Origin: Pseudogracilibacillus sp.
GTDB taxonomy: Bacteria > Bacillota > Bacilli > Bacillales > Amphibacillaceae
Direction: 5' to 3'
Assembly (NCBI GenBank): GCA_026169815.1
Contig: JAPFDT010000054.1
Location: forward strand, 51,071-115,070
DNA: 64,000 nucleotides
The notes beneath the pieces are model-generated. The model searched no databases. It had not been told where the DNA came from and saw only the letters and a program-made list of their open reading frames with translations. Positions within the stretch are counted from its first letter, which is position 1; every line of letters begins with the position of its first letter. Shown one piece after another: positions 41,695 to 48,675 of the stretch. The position numbers and the translations under genes are program-made.

Positions 41695-42009
41695 TTATGC
41701 TTTGACCATATCGTCAGCATGTAAAATATATTTCGTGAAACCACGTTCACCAATTTTATAACCTTCTGCGGTAATTCTAGCATTAACCAACTTCACTTTT
41801 TCTTCATGATCAAAGAATTTCTCTCCTGCTTCTTGTGGCAAGATCACCTCAATATCATCTGCCCGTTGAATATCCGAATACAAATTATAACTACGTGCAA
41901 GTGTTGTCATACGTCCATTAATACGACGTTGTTCTACCTTACCTTCACCAGCATATTCTAAATTCCCAAACGTTTTTTCCATGTTTGGAATGACATGTTT
42001 TAACTCCAT
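41695..42009 (-). CDS. Tn916 Orf23-like protein (DUF961)
   Basis: A 104-residue DUF961 protein matching Orf23: VIPNMEKTFGNLEYAGEGKV, RRINGRMTTLARSYNLYSDI. It is the first core transfer gene, read leftward, and is preceded by a 12-codon ORF with a strong ribosome site. Role in conjugation is conserved but not biochemically defined. Confidence 0.92.
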   Translation of the reverse strand: MELKHVIPNMEKTFGNLEYAGEGKVEQRRINGRMTTLARSYNLYSDIQRADDIEVILPQEAGEKFFDHEEKVKLVNARITAEGYKIGERGFTKYILHADDMVKA

Positions 42010-42060
42010 AATGTTTTCCTCTTTTCTTTATTATTTTATTTCTTAACTACATAACAAAAA

Positions 42061-42099
42061 CTATACAAGCGGAGGAGAACGTGAATAATAAATAATCAT
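42061..42099 (-). CDS. 12-residue leader peptide upstream of the transfer operon
   Basis: MIIYYSRSPPLV followed by TAG. TAGGAGGT, a near-perfect ribosome site, lies 8 bases before the ATG. The peptide ends 51 bases before orf23. Consecutive Ser-Arg-Ser-Pro-Pro is the kind of sequence that can slow ribosomes, so a control role for transfer-gene expression is possible. No downstream attenuator stem was found by eye. Confidence 0.5.
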   Translation of the reverse strand: MIIYYSRSPPLV

Positions 42100-42173
42100 G
42101 TTAAATAACCTCCTATAACTTCATTTTCTTAACCAAATACTTGTTCTTTGTATTCTTTTATACAAAAAACAGA

Positions 42174-42196
42174 AAGGATTCTATAAAAGAATCCTT
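42174..42196 (-). terminator. Terminator between the right-end genes and the transfer operon
   Basis: AAGGATTC/GAATCCTT, a perfect 8-bp stem with a 7-base loop, followed by T6 on the minus strand. It isolates the orf23 promoter from the methyltransferase genes. Confidence 0.82.
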
Positions 42197-42208
42197 AAGC
42201 TACATAGA

Positions 42209-42388
42209 TTAACTATTTTGAAGCATTTCTTTGTATTTTTGAATATCTATTGTTTCTTCTAAATCGCAAAGACGGCTATCCAAACCTCTTTGTACATCTT
42301 CTTCTGAATTACCTGCTTCTCTTAAATCCTTTTCTATTTCTTCCTTTACATTATCATCAAGTAACCAAATAAAAGTTGTAACATTCAT
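42209..42388 (-). CDS. Small acidic ORF (59 residues), unknown
   Basis: It encodes MNVTTFIWLLDDNVKEEIEK, DLREAGNSEEDVQRGLDSRL, CDLEETIDIQKYKEMLQNS, with AAAGGAG 7 bases before the ATG. It is acidic, helical and single-domain. It follows the orphan methyltransferase in the same direction and ends at the terminator at 42174-42196. Acidic small proteins at this place could be antirestriction or antitoxin-like, but no family was recognised. Confidence 0.6.
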   Translation of the reverse strand: MNVTTFIWLLDDNVKEEIEKDLREAGNSEEDVQRGLDSRLCDLEETIDIQKYKEMLQNS

Positions 42389-42508
42389 AATTATTCTCCT
42401 TTTATAATTAACTTGCTGAGTTGCTTTAATTTAACTGTCCAATTATTTCTTGCTCAAGTTGTTTCCATTTGGAATGGGAATAATCCAACAAACAAAGAGA
42501 ATGATTTC

Positions 42509-43588
42509 CTATAAACTATCTGCAATACCAGCCATAATATATTCCGCACAAGGTACAGCAATCGCATTGCCAATTGCTTTATATCTAGCATAATCACTTA
42601 TCACTTCACCTTTATTTCCAAGGGCTGTCCATCCTTCTGGTAATCCCATCAAACGTTCACATTCTAATGGAGTAAGTTGACGAATAAATCCTTCTTTCTC
42701 TTCTCCTTCGTACCAAAATGTAAAATAATTTACGGATCCCGCGAGTAAAGTTGGGAATGGATCTCCTTTTCTTCCAAAACTTCCATGAAATCCTTTTTCA
42801 TTTTTTTCTTTGGCTGTACTTCGCATACGTCGTTCTTGAAAGGGGCGGATGATGGGTATTTTCCCCCTTGCTTTTTGAGTAGATATTCTACTGGCAATGG
42901 TGGAGGACATCCTGCTCTTTCCGCTAGACGTAAAAACCGATTGCAAATCTCGGGCTTTAAATAATATTTCTGTAGCACGTCTTCCTCCAAAATCTGCCAC
43001 GAGAAAGATACGTCTTCTTCTTTGAGCAAGAGTGGGCCTTCCCCAATATTGGGCATCCAACAATCGCCAGGCGATATCAACATCTTCCCCTCGGACCATT
43101 CCAGCGTTTGCCCAGACTTCAGAAGCAGGCATTGGAATTTCGGCATTTGTGAACGATTCAAGCACGGCCTTAAAATCCAGCCTGTTATTTGATGAAAAAG
43201 CTCCCATGACGTTTTCCCAAACAGCGATAACTGGATATGTTCCATTCGTTGCACACCTCATTTCTTCTATAATTCGGATTGCATGATAAAATAAACTAGA
43301 TTGACTTCCAGTAAGACCTTCTCGTTTACCGATATTGGATAAGTTCTGACAAGGTGACCCAAATGTAATGATATGAACAGGTGGTATTTCTCCACCCTTT
43401 ACTTTCGTAATATCTCCTAAATGATGTATGTTAGGAAAATGTCGCTTCGTAATTGATATAGGTGCTTTTTCAATCTCACTTGCCCATATTGGTTGAATCC
43501 CATAATGAGAAGCTGCTAATGGAAATACACCAATCCCATCAAATAAACTTCCTAAAGTTAGGTTTGTATTAAAAAGTTTTTCACTCAT
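42509..43588 (-). CDS. DNA cytosine-5 methyltransferase (orphan)
   Basis: A 359-residue C5 methyltransferase. Motif I is GSLFDGIGVFPLAA, motif IV GSPCQNLSN with the nucleophilic Cys, motif VI VWENVMGAF, motif VIII QRRRRIFLVA, and motifs IX-X RQLTPLECERLMGLPEGWTA and AIGNAIAVPCAEYI. ATG 43588 follows AGGAGTGG. No nuclease gene is adjacent. It is of the kind carried by Tn1549-like and phage elements, probably to protect the element from host restriction. A shift in sequence style after residue 215 (Ser/Arg-rich target-recognition region) is normal for the family. Confidence 0.92.
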   Translation of the reverse strand: MSEKLFNTNLTLGSLFDGIGVFPLAASHYGIQPIWASEIEKAPISITKRHFPNIHHLGDITKVKGGEIPPVHIITFGSPCQNLSNIGKREGLTGSQSSLFYHAIRIIEEMRCATNGTYPVIAVWENVMGAFSSNNRLDFKAVLESFTNAEIPMPASEVWANAGMVRGEDVDIAWRLLDAQYWGRPTLAQRRRRIFLVADFGGRRATEILFKARDLQSVFTSSGKSRMSSTIASRISTQKARGKIPIIRPFQERRMRSTAKEKNEKGFHGSFGRKGDPFPTLLAGSVNYFTFWYEGEEKEGFIRQLTPLECERLMGLPEGWTALGNKGEVISDYARYKAIGNAIAVPCAEYIMAGIADSL

Positions 43589-43618
43589 TGACACCACTCC
43601 TAAATAAATCTATAAAAA

Positions 43619-43657
43619 AAACGCCATCTGTCGGTATATACCGTTCAAATGACGTTT
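43619..43657 (-). terminator. Terminator after the HEPN operon
   Basis: On the minus strand AAACGTCAT/ATGGCGTTT forms a 9-bp outer stem with one G-U pair, around an inner CGGTATATACCG palindrome, followed by T8. It ends the MTase-DUF262-HEPN operon before the orphan methyltransferase. Confidence 0.82.
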
Positions 43658-43776
43658 AAAATAAAAGCTACTATTGACATCTAATTTGTTATCATAATAG
43701 CTTATATTACTATCCAATTAATTTTTTTATCATCAACAACGTTTAGAATTTACGATTCCAGCAAACCCTAAACATT

Positions 43777-44502
43777 CTATTGTGTTGCTTGATACTTATA
43801 ATTTTCCAACTCTATAAAACTATTAACGCTCTCATTTAATTGTAAAAGATAATCAATTATTTCAGTTTTATACACTGATAAATCTGTTAAGGTTGTATCT
43901 CTTGCACTATCAATAAACGAAACATTTCCATGAGCCATAGTATTTCTTTTATCTTTAATTTCTTTTAAACCTACACCAACTTTAGACCCGTGATCATTCG
44001 GGACATCTAATCCGTGTTTTTTAAAAACTTCCTTAATGGTTCGATAATCAACATTGCCACTCAAATTAATATCCTTCTCGGTAAGGACAATTTTTTCCTC
44101 ATTAATAACAAATCCTATCATTTCTTTTGCTTTATCTTTATGTTGATTAAAATTAGTAGTTGTATGACCCAATGAATCATATGATACGTTAATCCATATT
44201 CTTTGCAATTCTATCCTTATATCTTTATATCCTAATCTTTGAATTGTTATTTCATCATAAACTCTTTGTATGAGTGATCTGACTGTTGATTCAATTAAAT
44301 TATATAACATTAAATACCCATTAGACTTCAATATTACCATAAAATCAGAATGATTTAATGTATCTTTATCCAATTTATCCTTTAAAACCTTGGACTGCTT
44401 TTGATCAAAGAAAACATATAACATCTCTAAGCAAGAAAAAAAATAATCTACTTCATTTACTCTTTTCTGAAATTCTATATCTTGAAATTCAAATGCCGTC
44501 AT
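43777..44502 (-). CDS. HEPN-domain protein (MAE_28990/MAE_18760-like)
   Basis: A 241-residue, helix-rich protein. Near its C-terminal third lies EIKDKRNTMAHGNVSF, giving R-x4-H at Arg186-His191, the catalytic motif of HEPN ribonucleases. The family named MAE_28990/MAE_18760 HEPN is typically encoded next to DUF262 proteins, as here. I infer an RNase effector, or a toxin-like partner, of a defence system. It starts 3 bases after the DUF262 stop and is the last gene of the operon. The family assignment rests on length, context and the motif. Confidence 0.75.
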   Translation of the reverse strand: MTAFEFQDIEFQKRVNEVDYFFSCLEMLYVFFDQKQSKVLKDKLDKDTLNHSDFMVILKSNGYLMLYNLIESTVRSLIQRVYDEITIQRLGYKDIRIELQRIWINVSYDSLGHTTTNFNQHKDKAKEMIGFVINEEKIVLTEKDINLSGNVDYRTIKEVFKKHGLDVPNDHGSKVGVGLKEIKDKRNTMAHGNVSFIDSARDTTLTDLSVYKTEIIDYLLQLNESVNSFIELENYKYQATQ

Positions 44503-44505
44503 TTT

Positions 44506-45543
44506 TTATTCCTCACCTAATAATTTGTCACGAACAAACTCAATCCTATTTGCTACCCTTGTTTTTGAATTACTTCCATCAGATGTAGTTAGAATTTTAA
44601 ACTTTTCACCTTTTAACCATGAGTTTACATCGCTAGGCACAAGATTTTTCCGTTCTCTAAGTGCTAAATTTATACCCACGGATAACGCTTCAAATCTTAC
44701 TCTTGGAGTAGTTCTAGATGTTTTGGTTTTTCGAAAGCCATATGGAAAATATCTTGAAGCAAAATCGAGCATTTGATTAAATTCTTTTTCCATTACAACC
44801 TTATCAAATGAATTCTCAACTTGTTCAATATATTCATCGATAAAGCTTTGCACTCCATGTTTAAAATTCGTATAATTGTTTGAGTATGCGAAGAATCTTA
44901 ATACAAATTCGATATTTTCTTGCCTTTTCAGTAACTTTTCGGATATTGGGGCTACTTCAAGTAATTTAGGGTTTTTTGCTAATTCTATAACAAAATCCAT
45001 AAATTCCCCTCCATATGACCCTCTTCTTACTTCGGAATCACTGGCTTTTAGCGAGGATGTATTTAATCTATTAAATAATTCCTTTCGAATATCTTCTTTA
45101 GTATTAGACCTTAAAACTATTACGCGCAATGATTTAGAATTTAATTTTCTCTGCTGAGAAGGAGGCAAATCTTTAAAATAAAAGCCATTTATCATAGTTA
45201 ATTTTTTCAAATCATTTAGCTGTAACTTATTATTAATAAATGAAGATAAGGTACTTATTCTTTGCACGCCATCTACGATTTCTAATTCTCCTGTTGCTGT
45301 ATCAGATAAAAAAATAAGAGGGATTGGCAACCCTAATAATAATGATTCTATCAGTCGAACTTTATAATCATTTGTCCAAACATATTCCCTTTGATATTCG
45401 GGAACAAAGTATTCACCTTTATCAAAATTATCAACAATAAAGGCAATCGGAAAATCTCTAATATCATAATCAACTCTAGATTGTTGTTCTAATATTTGAT
45501 TTTCCGCTTTTTTGATATCTTCGGCGGTTATTTTTTGTGTCAT
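44506..45543 (-). CDS. DUF262 (GmrSD-type, ParB-like) protein
   Basis: A 345-residue protein with the hallmarks of DUF262: FVPEYQREYVWTNDY at residues 47-60 and ELEIVDGVQRISTLSSFINN around residue 90 (the DGxQR-x-TL motif). DUF262 is the ParB-fold NTPase/nuclease-like domain of the GmrS half of type IV GmrSD enzymes. The DUF1524 HNH half is absent, so it depends on another protein for cutting. AAGGAG precedes the ATG. It lies between a C5 methyltransferase gene 40 bases upstream and a HEPN gene 3 bases downstream. Confidence 0.88.
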   Translation of the reverse strand: MTQKITAEDIKKAENQILEQQSRVDYDIRDFPIAFIVDNFDKGEYFVPEYQREYVWTNDYKVRLIESLLLGLPIPLIFLSDTATGELEIVDGVQRISTLSSFINNKLQLNDLKKLTMINGFYFKDLPPSQQRKLNSKSLRVIVLRSNTKEDIRKELFNRLNTSSLKASDSEVRRGSYGGEFMDFVIELAKNPKLLEVAPISEKLLKRQENIEFVLRFFAYSNNYTNFKHGVQSFIDEYIEQVENSFDKVVMEKEFNQMLDFASRYFPYGFRKTKTSRTTPRVRFEALSVGINLALRERKNLVPSDVNSWLKGEKFKILTTSDGSNSKTRVANRIEFVRDKLLGEE

Positions 45544-45583
45544 AATACTTCTCCTTATTTTTAATATATAGAAGGCTAGATGC

Positions 45584-46636
45584 TTATTTTGTTAAGACAC
45601 TTTCTAAATGTTGTATTATTGATTCTCCTATAACTTCTCCTAATTTTACTGGAACTGCATTTCCTATTTGTATTCCTAATTGCCTGAATGAAACTGGTTC
45701 TAAAGAACTTAAAAATTTATAATCATTAGGGAAAGTTTGTAATAGTGCACCTTCTCTATATGAAATGGCTCTATTTTGCTCTGGATGCCCAAAACGACCA
45801 TTTCCATATCCATAAAATTTGGTAGTAATTGTTGGTGCCGGTTTATCCCATTCCATACGTCCATATACGGATGGATATGATTTTCCAGTATCCTTTTTAT
45901 GACAAGCAAGAATCAAGTCTTTATCCCAATCTCTCCATGTTCCACCTGGTATCGATTGTTCTATTCGTTTTAAATTAGTAGCATTTAATTTCACACTTCT
46001 ATGCATTGGATCATGTTCTGATACCTCTCCACTAGAAATTGGCGGCAAAAAATCTATAGTGTCTCGAACTGTAACGAATTCTTCTTCTTTCAATATCGGG
46101 TCAATTAATTTAATAGTCCCTAACTTGGAAGCGAGTAACAAAAGTCTTTTTCTATTTTGTGGGACACCGTACTCTGGGGCAAAAACAACTTTCCATTCAA
46201 TGGAGTATTGATTTTTTTCTAGCAAACGAATAAAATCAAAGAATACTTCTTCTTTTTCCAATTGCGGAACGTTTTCCATTGATACTATATCTGGCTGCAC
46301 ACTCTCTACTAAATCACCGAAGTAATCTAATAAATCCATCTTTTTAATTGTATTTTCATTTTCCTTATATCGATAACTATAAGATGAAAATGGTTGACAA
46401 GGTGCACATCCCATTAATAACTTTATATCGCTATTGTCAGAGTAAAGTGACTTTATTTCCTCGCCAGTTACTTCTTTTATATCTTTATTAATAAATCTTG
46501 AGTTATTATTACTTTCATAAGAGAAACGGCAGGACTCATCAATATCGTAACCTGCAATAACATTAATTCCACTTTGCTGTATGCCATAGGTCAGACCACC
46601 TACGCCACAAAACAAATCTACAGCTTCAATATTCAA
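45584..46636 (-). CDS. DNA cytosine-5 methyltransferase of the DUF262-HEPN operon
   Basis: A 350-residue C5 methyltransferase: motif I DLFCGVGGLTYGIQ at residues 7-20, motif IV GCAPCQPFSSY (nucleophilic Cys), motif VI SMENVPQL, motif VIII QNRKRLLLLA, motif IX/X REGALLQTFPNDY and IGNAVPVKLGE. Length is typical for a monospecific enzyme. GGAGGGGAC precedes a TTG start, which decides the start. It is the first gene of a leftward operon with DUF262 and HEPN genes. It probably marks host DNA as self. Target sequence unknown. Confidence 0.93.
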   Translation of the reverse strand: MNIEAVDLFCGVGGLTYGIQQSGINVIAGYDIDESCRFSYESNNNSRFINKDIKEVTGEEIKSLYSDNSDIKLLMGCAPCQPFSSYSYRYKENENTIKKMDLLDYFGDLVESVQPDIVSMENVPQLEKEEVFFDFIRLLEKNQYSIEWKVVFAPEYGVPQNRKRLLLLASKLGTIKLIDPILKEEEFVTVRDTIDFLPPISSGEVSEHDPMHRSVKLNATNLKRIEQSIPGGTWRDWDKDLILACHKKDTGKSYPSVYGRMEWDKPAPTITTKFYGYGNGRFGHPEQNRAISYREGALLQTFPNDYKFLSSLEPVSFRQLGIQIGNAVPVKLGEVIGESIIQHLESVLTK

Positions 46637-47092
46637 ATATTGTCCCCTCCAATTAAATGTATTAAAAATAATTTTATATAGCCTATTCTAAATTATTCTT
46701 TATTATATAAAAAGACACATACATTAATTTTAACAATTATTACTCGGTAATACCATAAATTAAACCAAAAATACTTTGCCATATTTATTTTCAAATAATT
46801 AGCGGTATATCTAGGGTTATATTTATGCTTCTTATTTCAAAACATTGTTCAATCAAATTAACAAATATAAAAAAATTCGAATTAAAAAGTATTATAAAAT
46901 AATCTCTTTAATTCGAATTTCGCTTAATAAAAATATAATTCTACAATTAAATATCTTATTTTATTGTGTTCCCACACCCCAGATCAATTACCACCGAAAC
47001 GGTAATGTGGTTTTTCAGTACTTTATTTCTCGTTTTTTCACCTTCTCCTACAAACACGAAATGCTTGTGAAAGTGTTTAAAACTAAGGATTT
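46637..47092. other. AT-rich right end of the ICE
   Basis: No gene. It should hold the promoter of the methyltransferase operon. It contains a perfect 14-bp inverted repeat at 46873-46920 (below), ATTACC/GGTAAT around 46989-47008, and ATTGTGTTC at 46963-46971, the inverted complement of the 9-base core of the left-end direct repeats (GAACACAAT). The stretch between the inverted repeat and rlmD is probably the recombinase-bound end. Confidence 0.5.
46873..46920. repeat. 14-bp perfect inverted repeat near the right ICE end
   Basis: AAATTCGAATTAAA and TTTAATTCGAATTT around a 20-base loop. It lies about 210 bases inside attR. It could be a terminator for the region beyond or a protein-binding site. 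Not assigned. Confidence 0.6.
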
Positions 47093-48484
47093 CTATATAG
47101 TTTCTCTTTGTAGCAACGATACACACTCCACATGATAAGTATGCGGAAATAAATCCACAGGTTGCACCGTTTGTAAGTCATATCCAAACGGGGTTAATTC
47201 TTTAATATCACGTGCGAATGTTTCTGGATTACAAGATACATATACAATTCTTTCTGGTTGTGATCTGGCAATTCGGCGCATTACCTTCCCGCCAGCACCT
47301 GAACGAGGTGGGTCTAATAATAATAATTCCGGTGTACCGAATGTTTCTAGTACTTCATCAATCCCGTGACGAGCATCTTTTGCTAGGAAATACGTGTTAT
47401 CAATTCCATTATCTACAGCATTTCGCTTTGCTGAAGCAATGGAAGATTCCACAATTTCAATTCCGGCTAATTTCCCTACTTGCGCTGCAAATGGTAATGA
47501 AAATGTGCCAACTCCGCAAAACAGGTCAATCATTTTTTCCGATTTTTTCGGTTGAGCCATTTCTAATGCTAATTCTACTAATTTTTCTGCTTGGCTTGGG
47601 TTCGTTTGGAAAAATGTATCGAACCATAAACGATAACGATAGCCGAACATTTCATCGTATATAAAATCACGACCATAGAGCGTATGTGATTCTTCAGATT
47701 GTGTGCGGTCGGCAACATCTGTATTGACAAGCCATAATAAACTTTTAACAGTTGGAAAATCTGCTGCAATTTTGTCGATTAATTGATCGATTGTCGCAAC
47801 AACATCTGGACGATCTGTTGCAAATATTGCTAGCATCATTTCTCCCGTTGCTTGTGAGCGGCGTACCATCACATTTCTTAGCAATCCTTCTTGTGCTTCT
47901 TTATTATATCCCGATAGCTCACTTTCTTTTACCCAATTGGCAATAGCAAGTGTTGCTTCTAACATATCATCCCCCATAATATGACACGTATAGAGCGGAA
48001 TAATATTTTTAAAATTGCCTGGTTCATGCAAACCTAATGAACCATCTGGCGCAAATGTAAATTCCATTTTATTGCGGTATTCCCAAGGGTTATCCATACC
48101 AATTGTATCTTTAACAACTGTTGGATCAAAATCCGCTTCTGTTAAAAACTGTTTAATTTGTGCTGTTTTTGTTTCCTTTTGTGCATTATATTCCCAATGT
48201 TGCCATGTACATCCACCACATTTTCCAAAATGAGGACAACGTGGTTCGATTCTTTGTTCGTTTGCTTCTATTACATTAAGTACATGTCCTCGATAACGAC
48301 GTTTTAATTTAGCACCAATTTCTACTTCGACTTCTTCTCCTGGTAATGTATATGGAATGGCTAACCTTAATTTTCGTTGATTTTTCTTCGGTAATGGCTC
48401 AATAATATCTCCTTCGCCAACCCCTTTTAAATCAAGTGACTGAATGGTCGTTGTAAATTGTTTTCCTTTTGGACTTAATGCCAC
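47093..48484 (-). CDS. rlmD: 23S rRNA (uracil-5-)-methyltransferase (RumA/RlmD family)
   Basis: A roughly 463-residue SAM-dependent methyltransferase that makes m5U in 23S rRNA. It has an N-terminal TRAM domain, the iron-sulfur cluster motif CPHFGKCGGCTWQHW, the SAM loop DLFCGVGTFSLPFA, LLLLDPPRSG and the catalytic VYVSCNPETFARD. A GTG at 48484 has AAGGGGG 8 bases upstream; the ATG at 48502 has none, so I prefer the GTG. The last 12 codons (HVECVSLLQRETI) come from the ICE. The chromosomal tail, with 20 codons, is found at 18638-18700. Function should be kept because the catalytic part is untouched. Confidence 0.93.
   Translation of the reverse strand: MALSPKGKQFTTTIQSLDLKGVGEGDIIEPLPKKNQRKLRLAIPYTLPGEEVEVEIGAKLKRRYRGHVLNVIEANEQRIEPRCPHFGKCGGCTWQHWEYNAQKETKTAQIKQFLTEADFDPTVVKDTIGMDNPWEYRNKMEFTFAPDGSLGLHEPGNFKNIIPLYTCHIMGDDMLEATLAIANWVKESELSGYNKEAQEGLLRNVMVRRSQATGEMMLAIFATDRPDVVATIDQLIDKIAADFPTVKSLLWLVNTDVADRTQSEESHTLYGRDFIYDEMFGYRYRLWFDTFFQTNPSQAEKLVELALEMAQPKKSEKMIDLFCGVGTFSLPFAAQVGKLAGIEIVESSIASAKRNAVDNGIDNTYFLAKDARHGIDEVLETFGTPELLLLDPPRSGAGGKVMRRIARSQPERIVYVSCNPETFARDIKELTPFGYDLQTVQPVDLFPHTYHVECVSLLQRETI
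47125..47134. other. attR core of the ICE
   Basis: ACTCCACATG, matching ACTCGACATG at attL apart from one base. To its right is the chromosomal body of rlmD; to its left is the element-supplied rlmD tail. Confidence 0.72.
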
Positions 48485-48675
48485 TTCCCATTCCCCCTTC
48501 ATCTATGTTTTTATTCATTTATCTATTATTTTTCATTATTTGTGTCCGAACCTTCCCTATTATACAGGAAAGTGATTCAACTATGAAATTAAATCACTAC
48601 TACTATAAATAGATTTAAAAATAAAAAATAAGGACCCATTAGGTTTCTACTATTCCTTACGAATCCTCATTATCT

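Larger units (their letters stand above)
18696..47134. mobile_element. Tn916-family integrative conjugative element with a large serine recombinase, inserted in rlmD
   Basis: About 28.4 kb between attL and attR. It carries orf23, orf22, orf21, orf20, orf19, ardA (twice), orf17, orf16, orf15, orf14, orf13, orf9, orf7 and orf8 homologues in the Tn916 order, transcribed leftward except orf9. The Tn916 int/xis pair is replaced by a large serine recombinase. Cargo replaces tet(M): a BceRSAB-like module and a Vga-like ABC-F gene between orf9 and orf13. At the right end are two C5 methyltransferases, a DUF262 protein and a HEPN protein. The module set appears complete, so the element may be transferable. 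Exact core bases are inferred from the rlmD duplication. Confidence 0.88.

Noticed and set aside
42730..43254. A 174-codon minus-strand frame inside the orphan methyltransferase
   Set aside because: It is the alternative frame of a gene with all C5-methyltransferase motifs in order.
18670..47035. CTCGTT shared by both ends (18672-18677 and about 47029-47035) as the att core
   Set aside because: The rlmD reading-frame duplication gives a better and mechanistically consistent core at ACATG. CTCGTT is short and off position.
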